Below, piece by piece: positions 1 through 6,352 of a DNA stretch of 6,458 nucleotides. Source of the DNA: an uncultured Lentisphaeraceae bacterium. Lineage in GTDB: Bacteria; Verrucomicrobiota; Kiritimatiellia; RFP12; DVOR01. Position numbers and translations under genes: made by a program. The notes beneath the pieces are model-generated. The model saw only the letters and a list, made by a program, of their open reading frames with translations, did no database searches and was not told the origin of the DNA. The stretch lies in contig CAMGJH010000065.1 in NCBI GenBank assembly GCA_946056345.1, positions 1 to 6,458 of the forward strand, read 5' to 3'. Position 1 is the first letter of the stretch, and each line of letters opens with the position of its first letter.

Positions 1-109
1 GCCGAAGTGCCCGGAGGGCGCTTCGGCCGGGGTGGAGCGCACTGCGCTCCCGAGGGGTGCGGGGGCGAGGAGCCCCCACGGCGAGGTTACCGTGCGGCGC
101 GTGCGCGCG
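1..109. other. Cluster of GC-rich hairpins in the upstream non-coding region
   Basis: No gene is visible in the first 160 bases. The stretch is a string of inverted repeats. Positions 1-12 pair with 16-27 (one G-T wobble) around a 3-base loop. Positions 34-41 mirror 43-50. Positions 61-66 pair with 72-77 around a 5-base loop. Positions 77-81 pair with 90-94. Positions 97-109 are strictly alternating purine and pyrimidine (G/C with one T), with 97-101 able to pair with 104-108, a composition prone to Z-DNA. The first hairpin could be the 3' end of a terminator for a gene before the window, but no T-run follows. A dispersed palindromic intergenic repeat fits at least as well. The pairing is read directly from the sequence; the role is inferred. 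Confidence 0.5.
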
Positions 110-118
110 GGAGGGGGG

Positions 119-151
119 TTGCAAGCGCGGGGGAAGAGAATGTGATATGCT
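119..151 (+). promoter_or_regulatory. Possible extended -10 promoter for the operon
   Basis: TATGCT at 146-151 is preceded by TG at 143-144 with one base between, giving an extended -10 pattern. This stands out in otherwise GC-rich DNA. The nearest -35 candidate, TTGCAA at 119-124, is 21 bases away, which is too far for a standard sigma-70 promoter, so the extended -10 would have to carry most of the recognition. A start about 7 bases after the -10 box would fall near 158, only about three bases before the ATG at 161. No Shine-Dalgarno sequence lies just ahead of that ATG, so the transcript could be leaderless or nearly so. This rests on a short motif match only. Confidence 0.3.
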
Positions 152-160
152 GTAAGCACG

Positions 161-1321
161 ATGAAAACGATTGAAGAGCGTTTTACGGTGGCGTATAGCT
201 ACCCGGTGATCTTTTGTCGAGACCTTTTTGCGGAGGGCTCGGAGCTGTTGTGCGAGGTGCTGAATCGCGAGGGGGGGGCGGGGCCGAAGCGGGTGGTGGT
301 GGTGATGGATCGGGGGGTGGAACGTGCGCAGCCAGAGCTGGCGGGGAAGGTGACGGCGTGGTTGGTGGCCCATCGGCGGGAGGTGGAGTTGGTCTCGCCC
401 ATTGAGTATGTGGCGGGAGGCGAGTTTTCCAAGAAGCAGGATGGCGTGGTCGAGCGCTTGGTGAAGGTGGCCTATCAGACGCATTTGGGGCGGCAGGATG
501 CCTTTGTGGTGATTGGCGGGGGGGCGGTGCAGGATGTGGTGGGGTTCGCTGCCGCTCAGATTCACCGGGGGTGCCGGGTGGTGCGGGTGAATACCACCAC
601 GCTCTCGCAGGCGGATGCGGGGGTGGGGGTGAAGAATGGGGTGGATTATGCTGCGGCGAAGAACTTTCTGGGGACCTTTGCCCCGCCTTTTGCGGTGATT
701 AATGACGAGTTGTTCTTGCCGACGCTCTCGGACCGTGATTGGCGCAATGGGATTGCCGAGGCGGTGAAGGTGGCGGTGATTAAGGATGCGGCTTTCTTGG
801 GGTGGCTGGCGGAGCGGGCCGAGGCGTTGCGCCTGCGAGAGTTGCCGGCGATGGCAGAGTTGGTGGAGCGGACGGCGGCGCTACATTTGGCGCATATCGC
901 GGCGAGTGGGGATGCCTTTGAGCGGAGTAGCACGCGGCCGTTGGACTTTGGCCATTGGAGCGCGCACCGGCTGGAGGCGATGACGTGCTATCAGCTTTCG
1001 CACGGGGAGGCGGTGGCGATTGGGATTGCGCTGGATATGGTCTATGCTTCGCTGTTGGGGTTGGTGACGCCGGTGGAGAGTGCGCGGGTGGTGGCGCTGC
1101 TGCAGGCCTGCGGGCTGCGGGTGTGGTGTCCGGAGCTGGCGCTGCGGGGGGCGGATGGTCACCTGGCGGTGCTGGAGGGGTTGCGGCAGTTCCGCGAGCA
1201 TTTGGGCGGGGAGCTGTGCGTGACGTTGCCGCAGGGGTTGGGCGCGAAGACCGAAGTGCACGAGATGGATGAGCAGTTGATTGAGAAGGCGGTGGCGTTG
1301 CTGCGCGAGCGCTATGCCTAA
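161..1321 (+). CDS. EboD-like sugar phosphate cyclase (3-dehydroquinate synthase superfamily)
   Basis: This 386-residue cytoplasmic enzyme belongs to the NAD- and metal-dependent sugar phosphate cyclases, which close a phosphorylated sugar into a carbocycle. Visible motifs are the NAD-binding GGGAVQD (residues 119-125), the NTTTLSQADAGVGVKNG block (144-160), KNFLGTF (167-173), and the three expected metal ligands: Glu200 in AEAVK, His265 in DFGHWSAH and His281 in HGEAVAIG. Classical AroB enzymes carry a DFGHTxGHAIE motif. The FGHWSAH form is, as I recall, typical of EboD proteins of the ebo/EDB cluster, which supply a cyclitol-type precursor for an exported metabolite. The length is somewhat above typical AroB and suits EboD. 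The real substrate cannot be read from sequence. The gene opens the operon and ends 17 bases before the kinase gene. Its third codon positions are very G-rich: 41 of 44 valines are GTG. AroB itself is the main alternative. Confidence 0.85.
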   Translation: MKTIEERFTVAYSYPVIFCRDLFAEGSELLCEVLNREGGAGPKRVVVVMDRGVERAQPELAGKVTAWLVAHRREVELVSPIEYVAGGEFSKKQDGVVERLVKVAYQTHLGRQDAFVVIGGGAVQDVVGFAAAQIHRGCRVVRVNTTTLSQADAGVGVKNGVDYAAAKNFLGTFAPPFAVINDELFLPTLSDRDWRNGIAEAVKVAVIKDAAFLGWLAERAEALRLRELPAMAELVERTAALHLAHIAASGDAFERSSTRPLDFGHWSAHRLEAMTCYQLSHGEAVAIGIALDMVYASLLGLVTPVESARVVALLQACGLRVWCPELALRGADGHLAVLEGLRQFREHLGGELCVTLPQGLGAKTEVHEMDEQLIEKAVALLRERYA

Positions 1322-1323
1322 GT

Positions 1324-1330
1324 AAAGGAG
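1324..1330 (+). promoter_or_regulatory. Shine-Dalgarno sequence of the kinase gene
   Basis: AAAGGAG ends 8 bases before the ATG at 1339, in the 17-base gap after the cyclase stop codon. It is the only clear Shine-Dalgarno sequence ahead of any of the five genes, and it fixes the kinase start. The other four starts rely on overlap, close linkage or an unstructured leader. Confidence 0.8.
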
Positions 1331-1338
1331 CAGAGCAA

Positions 1339-3705
1339 ATGAGCGAGACGGGAATTGAAGCGGAGGCGTTGGCGGGGGCGGTCTGCCCGGCGTGTGGCGC
1401 GGCCTTTGGCGGGGGCGAGAAGCCGCTCTCGCAGGTGACGTGCTCAGCGTGCGGGGCGCAGGTGATGGTGCCGGGGAAGTTGGGGCAGTATCGGCTGGTG
1501 CGGCTGATCGGCGCCGGCGGGATGGGCGCGGTCTATGAGGGCTTCGATGACGGACTGCAGCGGAAGGTGGCGGTCAAGGTTATCTTGCGCGAGAAGGCGG
1601 CCGAGGATCCCTCCTTCATCGAGAGTTTCCGGCACGAGGCGCAGGCCGCGGCCAAGCTCAACAGCACGAACATCGTGGGGGTCTACGCCTTCGGCGAGGT
1701 GGCCGCGCAGCCCTATTTGGTGATGGAGCTGGTGCAGCCGAGCTCGCTCGATCGGCTGATGAACGATGGGCCGGTGAACGCGATGACCGTGCTGGACGTG
1801 GGGCGGCAGATTGCCCAGGGGCTGCGCGCCGCCGCCGAGCAGGGCTTGGTCCATGGCGACGTGAAGCCCGAGAATATCTTGATTAACGAGGCGCACGAGG
1901 CGAAATTGGCCGACTTTGGCATCGCCGCGCTCGCCGGGGCGAAGGCCGCCGCGAATAACGAGGTCTGGGGCACGCCCTACTATATCGCCCCCGAGACGCT
2001 GCGCCGGCAGAAGGTGGACCTGCGCGCGGATATCTATTCGCTGGGCGCCACGCTCTATCACGCCATTGCCGGGGTGCCGCCCTTCGAGGGGGCCGACGCG
2101 GTGGAGGTGATGAAGGGGCGGCTCCTGGGCCCGGCCAAACCGTTGACGGAGGTGGCACCGAGCTGCCCGGAGGCGGTCTCCAAGATTATTATGCGGATGC
2201 TCGAGGCCGAGCCGATTCGCCGTTATCCGAACTACGAGTCGCTGCTGGCGGATATCGAGAAGGTGGCACCGGCTTCGCGCGGCCACGTGGGCGGCAAGAA
2301 GATTACCATCAAGGGCAAGACCCAGGCCATTAAGAGCACCACCGGGCCCTCGCGGCCGATGGAGCGCGTCGAGAACCCCAACGCGCCGCTCTTCCCCGAG
2401 AAGAAGGGGCTGAGCAAGGGCGCGCTCATCGGCATCATCTCCGGGGCGGCGGTGCTGCTGCTGGCGGTGATTGGCGGGGCGATTGCGGTGATAGCCTCCT
2501 CGGCCAAGGGGGAGGCACCGGGCGAGGTGGGGCCCGACCCTGCGGCGTTGGAGGCCGAAGCGGCTGCCAACGCTGCCGCCCAGGCCAAGCAGCTGCTCGC
2601 GACCGCCCGCGCAACGCTCGCCGACGCTACGGACAAAGCAGCGAAGGTGGCGCAGGAGGCGAAGTCCAACGCCGCCACGGCTAAGGCCATCGTTCGGCAG
2701 CTGACCCAGCAGGCCAAGCGCGCGGTGCTACCCGACCAGGTGGCGTGGCTCGAGCCGGTCTCGGGCGAGGAGCCGGCCCCGAGTGAGCTGCTCAAGAAGC
2801 TCCAGGAGGCCTTTGGCCACCAGGCAACGCTCGAGGCCGCCGCCAAGCAGGCCGAGGCGCTGCGCATCAAGGTCGATGGTCTGGCCGCCGCTGAGCCCGA
2901 GACACCCGAGGCTGCCGACGCGGCTGCGCAGGAGGCCACCGGCGCGTTGGAGGCGTGGGCCGCTTCGCCCGAAGCGAAAGGGGCGACAACGGCGCTCGCG
3001 GCGCTCAAGTCGATGCAGAATGCGTGGAAGCGGACGGTCGACCAAGGGCGCGTGGAGATGGAGGCCACAGTGGCCAAGCGTCAGGCCGAGGAGAAGGCTG
3101 CGAAGGCGGCCGCCGCGGCTGCGGCCGAGGCCGAGCGCAAGCAGCAGGAGATGGAGGCCGAGGTGACCGCTGTGGCGCAGGCCGAGGTGGCCATCGGCGA
3201 GGAGCTCGACCGCTTCCTGCCCGAGGCGGCAGCAACGGCCTTCAAGGCCAAGACCGCCCGCTACCAGAGCGCTCAGGCGAAGGCAGCCGCGGAAACGGCG
3301 CTCGCCCGGATTGCCGTCTATACGCGGCTGAAGGCGTGGATCATTCGCGAGGCCGGCGTGGGGAACTTGGCCGGCTACGGGATTGTGGCGGCTGACGCAC
3401 ACGGCATCACCCTCAAAGGTCAGGCTCAGCCGTTGCAGTGGAAGGACTTTGTGGGCAACCAGCAGAAGCTGGCGGTGCGGCTCTTTACCGGGCTGATTGC
3501 TAGCGACGTGGGCGCGCGGGCGTTGAAGGCCTCGGAGCGGGCGGACCTGGCGGTGGGGGCCATCGTCTTCACGCGGCGGTATATCGGCGAAGAGGCCATC
3601 GGCAAATCGAAGGCGCTGCGCGAGATGATTGAGAAGCTCGAGGCGTTGGCCGAGGCGTTGCCCGGCGCGAAGGCGGATCTGGAGCTCTTTGAGAGCGCGG
3701 AGTAG
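1339..3705 (+). CDS. Transmembrane Ser/Thr protein kinase (PknB-like) with N-terminal zinc ribbon
   Basis: The 788-residue protein begins with a zinc ribbon (Cys16, Cys19, Cys35, Cys38). A full kinase domain follows at about 51-308: glycine loop GAGGMGAVYE (58-67), catalytic Lys80, helix-C Glu100, catalytic loop HGDVKPEN (172-179) with Asp174, DFG at 192-194, APE at 217-219 and Asp231. All catalytic residues are present, so it should be active. The loop is HGD instead of HRD, a non-RD form. A single hydrophobic segment lies at about 361-387, placing the kinase in the cytoplasm and the rest outside or in the periplasm. Residues 400-655 are Ala/Glu/Lys/Gln-rich and probably largely helical or coiled coil. 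Residues 656-788 form a more globular C-terminal region, with GITLKGQAQPLQWKDF (689-704), that I do not recognise. The likely role is envelope sensing with cytoplasmic phosphorylation; the ligand and substrates are unknown. Start chosen by a good Shine-Dalgarno sequence. Confidence 0.93.
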   Translation: MSETGIEAEALAGAVCPACGAAFGGGEKPLSQVTCSACGAQVMVPGKLGQYRLVRLIGAGGMGAVYEGFDDGLQRKVAVKVILREKAAEDPSFIESFRHEAQAAAKLNSTNIVGVYAFGEVAAQPYLVMELVQPSSLDRLMNDGPVNAMTVLDVGRQIAQGLRAAAEQGLVHGDVKPENILINEAHEAKLADFGIAALAGAKAAANNEVWGTPYYIAPETLRRQKVDLRADIYSLGATLYHAIAGVPPFEGADAVEVMKGRLLGPAKPLTEVAPSCPEAVSKIIMRMLEAEPIRRYPNYESLLADIEKVAPASRGHVGGKKITIKGKTQAIKSTTGPSRPMERVENPNAPLFPEKKGLSKGALIGIISGAAVLLLAVIGGAIAVIASSAKGEAPGEVGPDPAALEAEAAANAAAQAKQLLATARATLADATDKAAKVAQEAKSNAATAKAIVRQLTQQAKRAVLPDQVAWLEPVSGEEPAPSELLKKLQEAFGHQATLEAAAKQAEALRIKVDGLAAAEPETPEAADAAAQEATGALEAWAASPEAKGATTALAALKSMQNAWKRTVDQGRVEMEATVAKRQAEEKAAKAAAAAAAEAERKQQEMEAEVTAVAQAEVAIGEELDRFLPEAAATAFKAKTARYQSAQAKAAAETALARIAVYTRLKAWIIREAGVGNLAGYGIVAADAHGITLKGQAQPLQWKDFVGNQQKLAVRLFTGLIASDVGARALKASERADLAVGAIVFTRRYIGEEAIGKSKALREMIEKLEALAEALPGAKADLELFESAE

Positions 3706-3717
3706 CCGCACGGCCGC

Positions 3718-4404
3718 ATGAAACGCGCGCTGCTCTTTCTCTTGGCCCTCGTGGGGCTGCCGCTGGTATGGGCGCTGGGCGTGGCCTTTCTGGAGGGGTT
3801 GGCGGCGGGCACCTTCGAGGGGCCCCTCGTCACGCCGGGGCGGCTGGGCTTCCTGGCCGGGGCGCTGGCGATGGTGGCGCTCTACCAGTGGAAGGGGCGC
3901 GCGCTGCAGGTGCTCTATGTCTTCGCCCACGAGATGACGCACGCGGCGGTGGGGCTTCTCTTCCTCGCGCGCATCCACCGGGTGGAGGTCTCGCAGCGCG
4001 GCGGCTTTGTCCAGCTCGATAAGCAAAACCTGGCCATCACCCTCGCGCCCTACTGCGTGCCCTTCTACCTCCTCCTCGCCCTCGGGCTCTGCGCGCTGGT
4101 CACCCTCTTTGCGCCGGAGGCCCTCCCCTTCTGGCTCTGGAGCGCGCTCTTCGGCCTCTGCACCCTCTTCCACATCCTCTACACCATCGACGCGCTCCTC
4201 ACCGTCTCCCAGCCCGACGTCCAGCTCTACGGCCGCCTCTTCTCCTACTGGTTCATCCTCTGCACCAACCTCTTCTTCGCCTCTCTGGCCCTCCCGCTCT
4301 CCGGGCAGGTTCCCTTCCCCGAGCAAGCCCGCCGTCTCCTCCACGCCACCACCGGCACCTACCGCGCCCTCATCGCCCTGGTGCCCCACGCCGAACGCCT
4401 ATGA
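3718..4404 (+). CDS. Integral-membrane HExxH metallopeptidase-like protein (M50 style)
   Basis: This 228-residue protein is very hydrophobic, with about six likely membrane segments (near 3-24, 42-57, 62-82, 106-131, 136-158 and 174-194). HEMTH at 71-75 sits inside a membrane segment and supplies the two zinc-binding His and the catalytic Glu. Later features, LAPYCVPFY at 109-117 and QPDVQLYG at 165-172, fit the pattern of site-2-protease-like membrane metallopeptidases, where a downstream Asp is the third ligand; Asp167 is my candidate. By family it would cut substrates within or near the membrane. It starts 12 bases after the kinase stop with no clear Shine-Dalgarno sequence, and its stop overlaps the sirtuin start (ATGA). 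Neighbouring a transmembrane kinase makes a joint envelope-signalling role possible, but the substrate is unknown. Codon third positions shift from G-rich to C-rich along this gene. Confidence 0.7.
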   Translation: MKRALLFLLALVGLPLVWALGVAFLEGLAAGTFEGPLVTPGRLGFLAGALAMVALYQWKGRALQVLYVFAHEMTHAAVGLLFLARIHRVEVSQRGGFVQLDKQNLAITLAPYCVPFYLLLALGLCALVTLFAPEALPFWLWSALFGLCTLFHILYTIDALLTVSQPDVQLYGRLFSYWFILCTNLFFASLALPLSGQVPFPEQARRLLHATTGTYRALIALVPHAERL

Positions 4405-5153
4405 ACCTCGTTGGACAACTCTACGACCTGCTCCTCTCCTCCACCAACACCGTCGCCTTCACCGGCGCAGGTGTCTCCACCGCCAGCGGCATCCGCGACT
4501 TCCGCGGCAAAAACGGCATCTACCGCGACACCTTCCGCGGCTACCACGTCGAAGAACTCTTCGGTATCGACCTCTTCCGCAGCGACCCCTCCCTCTTCTA
4601 CACCTGGTCGCGCGACTTCGTCTACGCCCAAGATGCCTTCCACCCCTGCACCGTCCACAACCTCCTCGCCCGCCTCGAGCGCCTCGGCCTCCTCCGCGCC
4701 ATCGTCACCCAGAACATCGACCGCCTCCACACCCTCGCCGGCTCCCAAACCGTCTGGGAGGTCCACGGCTCGGCCCAATGGCACCACTGCCTCGACTGCG
4801 GCCGCGCCGCCCCCTACGCCGACATCGCCCCCATCGTCCGCGCCGGCCAACTCCCCCGCTGCCCCTGCGGCGGCATCTTTAAGCCCGACATCGTCTTCTA
4901 CGGAGAACCCCTCCCCGAAGAGACCTTCCAAAGCGCGATGACCGCCTGCCAGCAGGCCGACCTCCTCCTCGTCCTCGGCTCCTCCCTCACCGTCTACCCC
5001 GCCGCCGCCCTCCCCGAAGAGGCCTACCGCTGCGGCGCGCGTATCGTCATCATCAACGACGCCCCCACCTCCCTCGACCCCCGCGCCATCCTCCGCCTCT
5101 CCGACCTCACCACCACCTTCGTCGAACTCGCTACGCTCGTAGCTAACAGCTAA
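4401..5153 (+). CDS. Sirtuin, NAD-dependent protein deacylase (Sir2 family)
   Basis: At 250 residues this is a minimal single-domain sirtuin. It shows GAGVSTASGIRDFRG at 22-36 (NAD binding), TQNID at 103-107, catalytic His122 in VHG, FKPDIVFYGE at 160-169, GSSLTVYP at 193-200 and IIND at 217-220. Members remove acetyl or other acyl groups from lysine using NAD, giving nicotinamide and O-acyl-ADP-ribose. The structural zinc site has Cys130 and Cys133 and then Cys154 and Cys156, so the second pair is CxC instead of the usual CxxC. The ATG overlaps the previous gene's stop in ATGA, so translation is probably coupled; no separate Shine-Dalgarno sequence is seen. The last codons and the stop lie in a 7-base tandem repeat, so the C-terminal tail is partly repeat-encoded. 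Valine is never GTG here (14 GTC, 1 GTT, 1 GTA). Acyl preference and targets cannot be read from the sequence. Confidence 0.95.
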   Translation: MNLVGQLYDLLLSSTNTVAFTGAGVSTASGIRDFRGKNGIYRDTFRGYHVEELFGIDLFRSDPSLFYTWSRDFVYAQDAFHPCTVHNLLARLERLGLLRAIVTQNIDRLHTLAGSQTVWEVHGSAQWHHCLDCGRAAPYADIAPIVRAGQLPRCPCGGIFKPDIVFYGEPLPEETFQSAMTACQQADLLLVLGSSLTVYPAAALPEEAYRCGARIVIINDAPTSLDPRAILRLSDLTTTFVELATLVANS

Positions 5154-5161
5154 CAGCTAAC
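5130..5161. repeat. Heptamer tandem repeat (3 x AGCTAAC) with small upstream palindrome
   Basis: AGCTAAC occurs three times without a mismatch at 5141-5147, 5148-5154 and 5155-5161. Because 7 is not a multiple of 3, the three TAA triplets (5144, 5151, 5158) fall in all three reading frames; the one at 5151 is the sirtuin stop. Just upstream, GCTAC at 5130-5134 pairs with GTAGC at 5139-5143 around a 4-base loop and overlaps the first repeat. The arrangement resembles the short heptameric tandem repeats (STRR) known from cyanobacterial genomes. Any function in stopping read-through or in mRNA ends is inferred. Confidence 0.85.
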
Positions 5162-5173
5162 AACTCTCTCCCC

Positions 5174-6352
5174 ATGCTCACCCTCTCCCTCACCCGCCAC
5201 CCGCACGCCCGCAAGGAACTCCTTCTCGGCAAAACCCTCCGCGTCGTCTCCCGCAGCGGCCTCAACCCCACCGAACGCGCCCTTATCGACCTCCTCCCCG
5301 AGCTCGGCCCCGAGCCCCTCCAAAGCCCCCTCTTCCTCGGCGGCCGCACCGGCGCCCTCGCAATGGCCGCCTGGCTCCGCGGCCAGACCCAAGGCCGCGT
5401 CACCCTCCATACCCTCGATGCACACACCGCCGACACCCTCGCGCGCAACCTCACCGAGAACAACGCCCCCCGCTGGTGCGAAGGTGCCGCCGCCGGCTTC
5501 GCCGTCGAAACCGGGCTCGACCTCAGCGCCTACGCCAGCCCAGGCGCCACCGCCTTCTGGCAGATGACCCGCAGCGACGGCACCGCCGAGCTCCACCTCT
5601 GGCTCCTCGAGCAACTCACCACCGAGGGCGCCTTCGCGCAGATCGTCATCGCCGCTGAAGAGCTCAACCCCACCTTCCTCGAACGCTTCCGCAAGGCCTG
5701 CCCCAAGCTCAAGCTCCGCAAAACCAAGGAGCTCACCCTCCTCATCGGCACCGTCTCCAAACCCCTTCCCGCCGATAAGCGCCCCAACCACCGCGCCACC
5801 TTCCAAGTCTCCCTCAAAGGCCACGACCCCATCACCCTCGAAACCCTCCCCGGATGCTTCTGCCACCGCCGCGCCGATATGGGCGGCCTCGCCCTCACCG
5901 AAGTCGTCGCAGAACTCGTCGCCTTCGACCCTGGCGACCGCGTGATGGACCTCGGTTGCGGCTGCGGGATGGACGGCCTCCTCCTCGCCACCGCCTTCCC
6001 CGAAAAGAAACTCCGCATCGACTACCAAGACTCCGCCGCCCCCCCCCCCCACGCCACCCCCCCCCACCCCCCCCGCCCCCCCCCCCCCCGCCCCCCCTTC
6101 TGCTCCGCCGACGGCCAAGGCGACCCCAACGCCTACGACCTCCTCCTCGCCAACCCCCCCTACTTCGGCGACTGGCGCATCGCCGAGTTCTTCATCCAAA
6201 CCGCCCACCGCCTCCTCAAACGCGGCGGCCTCATCGCCTTCGTCTCCAAACGCGAAACCAAGCCCGCCGAACTCCTCCAAGCCGCCAACTTCGCCCTCCT
6301 CTCCGCCACCCCCCGCCGCGGATACACCATCCTCCTTGCCCAGAAAAAGTGA
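5174..6352 (+). CDS. RsmC/RlmG-like two-domain SAM-dependent methyltransferase, with a poly-C-disrupted segment
   Basis: The 392-residue protein looks like two methyltransferase folds in tandem, as in the rRNA guanine-N2 methyltransferases RsmC and RlmG. The N-terminal half is degenerate: FLGGRTGALAMAA (54-66) stands where the SAM loop should be, LDAHTADTLARNLTENN (81-97) resembles the next strand and helix, and WQMTR (129-133) replaces the catalytic motif. The C-terminal half has SAM motif I VMDLGCGCGMDG (257-268) and catalytic NPPY at 327-330, typical of enzymes that methylate exocyclic amines. Between them, residues 290-308 are 13 prolines out of 19, coded by an almost pure C tract, where a helix is expected. 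This would probably break the fold unless it is a sequence error. The gene starts 20 bases after the sirtuin, with no Shine-Dalgarno sequence. rRNA is the likely substrate by family; the exact base is unknown. Confidence 0.8.
   Translation: MLTLSLTRHPHARKELLLGKTLRVVSRSGLNPTERALIDLLPELGPEPLQSPLFLGGRTGALAMAAWLRGQTQGRVTLHTLDAHTADTLARNLTENNAPRWCEGAAAGFAVETGLDLSAYASPGATAFWQMTRSDGTAELHLWLLEQLTTEGAFAQIVIAAEELNPTFLERFRKACPKLKLRKTKELTLLIGTVSKPLPADKRPNHRATFQVSLKGHDPITLETLPGCFCHRRADMGGLALTEVVAELVAFDPGDRVMDLGCGCGMDGLLLATAFPEKKLRIDYQDSAAPPPHATPPHPPRPPPPRPPFCSADGQGDPNAYDLLLANPPYFGDWRIAEFFIQTAHRLLKRGGLIAFVSKRETKPAELLQAANFALLSATPRRGYTILLAQKK
6039..6097 (+). repeat. Low-complexity C tract inside the methyltransferase gene
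   Basis: 53 of these 59 bases are C, in runs of 12 (6039-6050), 9 (6057-6065), 8 (6067-6074), 14 (6076-6089) and 7 (6091-6097), broken only by A or G at 6051, 6053, 6056, 6066, 6075 and 6090. The frame continues through it without a shift. It encodes a proline-rich segment where the methyltransferase fold needs a helix. It is either a sequencing or consensus error in which other bases became C, or a real expansion; runs of this length are prone to slippage. Confidence 0.95.

Noticed and set aside
271..278. A run of eight G inside the cyclase gene as a phase-variation switch
   Set aside because: The frame is intact, the codons fit the gene's general GGG preference, and the surrounding protein aligns with the family pattern. 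Nothing beyond the run supports switching.
619..644. A G-quadruplex-like cluster in the cyclase gene
   Set aside because: There are only three runs of three or more G here, and they follow from GGG/GTG codon use in the conserved motif block.
2920..3160. The Ala-rich repeats in the kinase as a tandem DNA repeat
   Set aside because: The similarity is at the amino-acid composition level (Ala/Glu/Lys helix); the DNA shows no fixed repeat period.
2728..4389. A 553-codon open frame on the minus strand
   Set aside because: It spans two well-supported plus-strand genes, has a composition of Glu, Gly, Arg and His expected from antisense GC-rich codons, and shows no recognisable domain.
4007..4882. 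A 291-codon open frame on the plus strand, out of frame with the peptidase and sirtuin genes
   Set aside because: It is Ser/Pro/Arg-rich low-complexity sequence produced by C-ending codons of the real genes read in another frame.
5150..6280. A 376-codon open frame on the minus strand
   Set aside because: It is extremely Gly/Glu/Ala-rich, includes poly-Gly from the C tract, and lies opposite the methyltransferase, whose motifs are clear.
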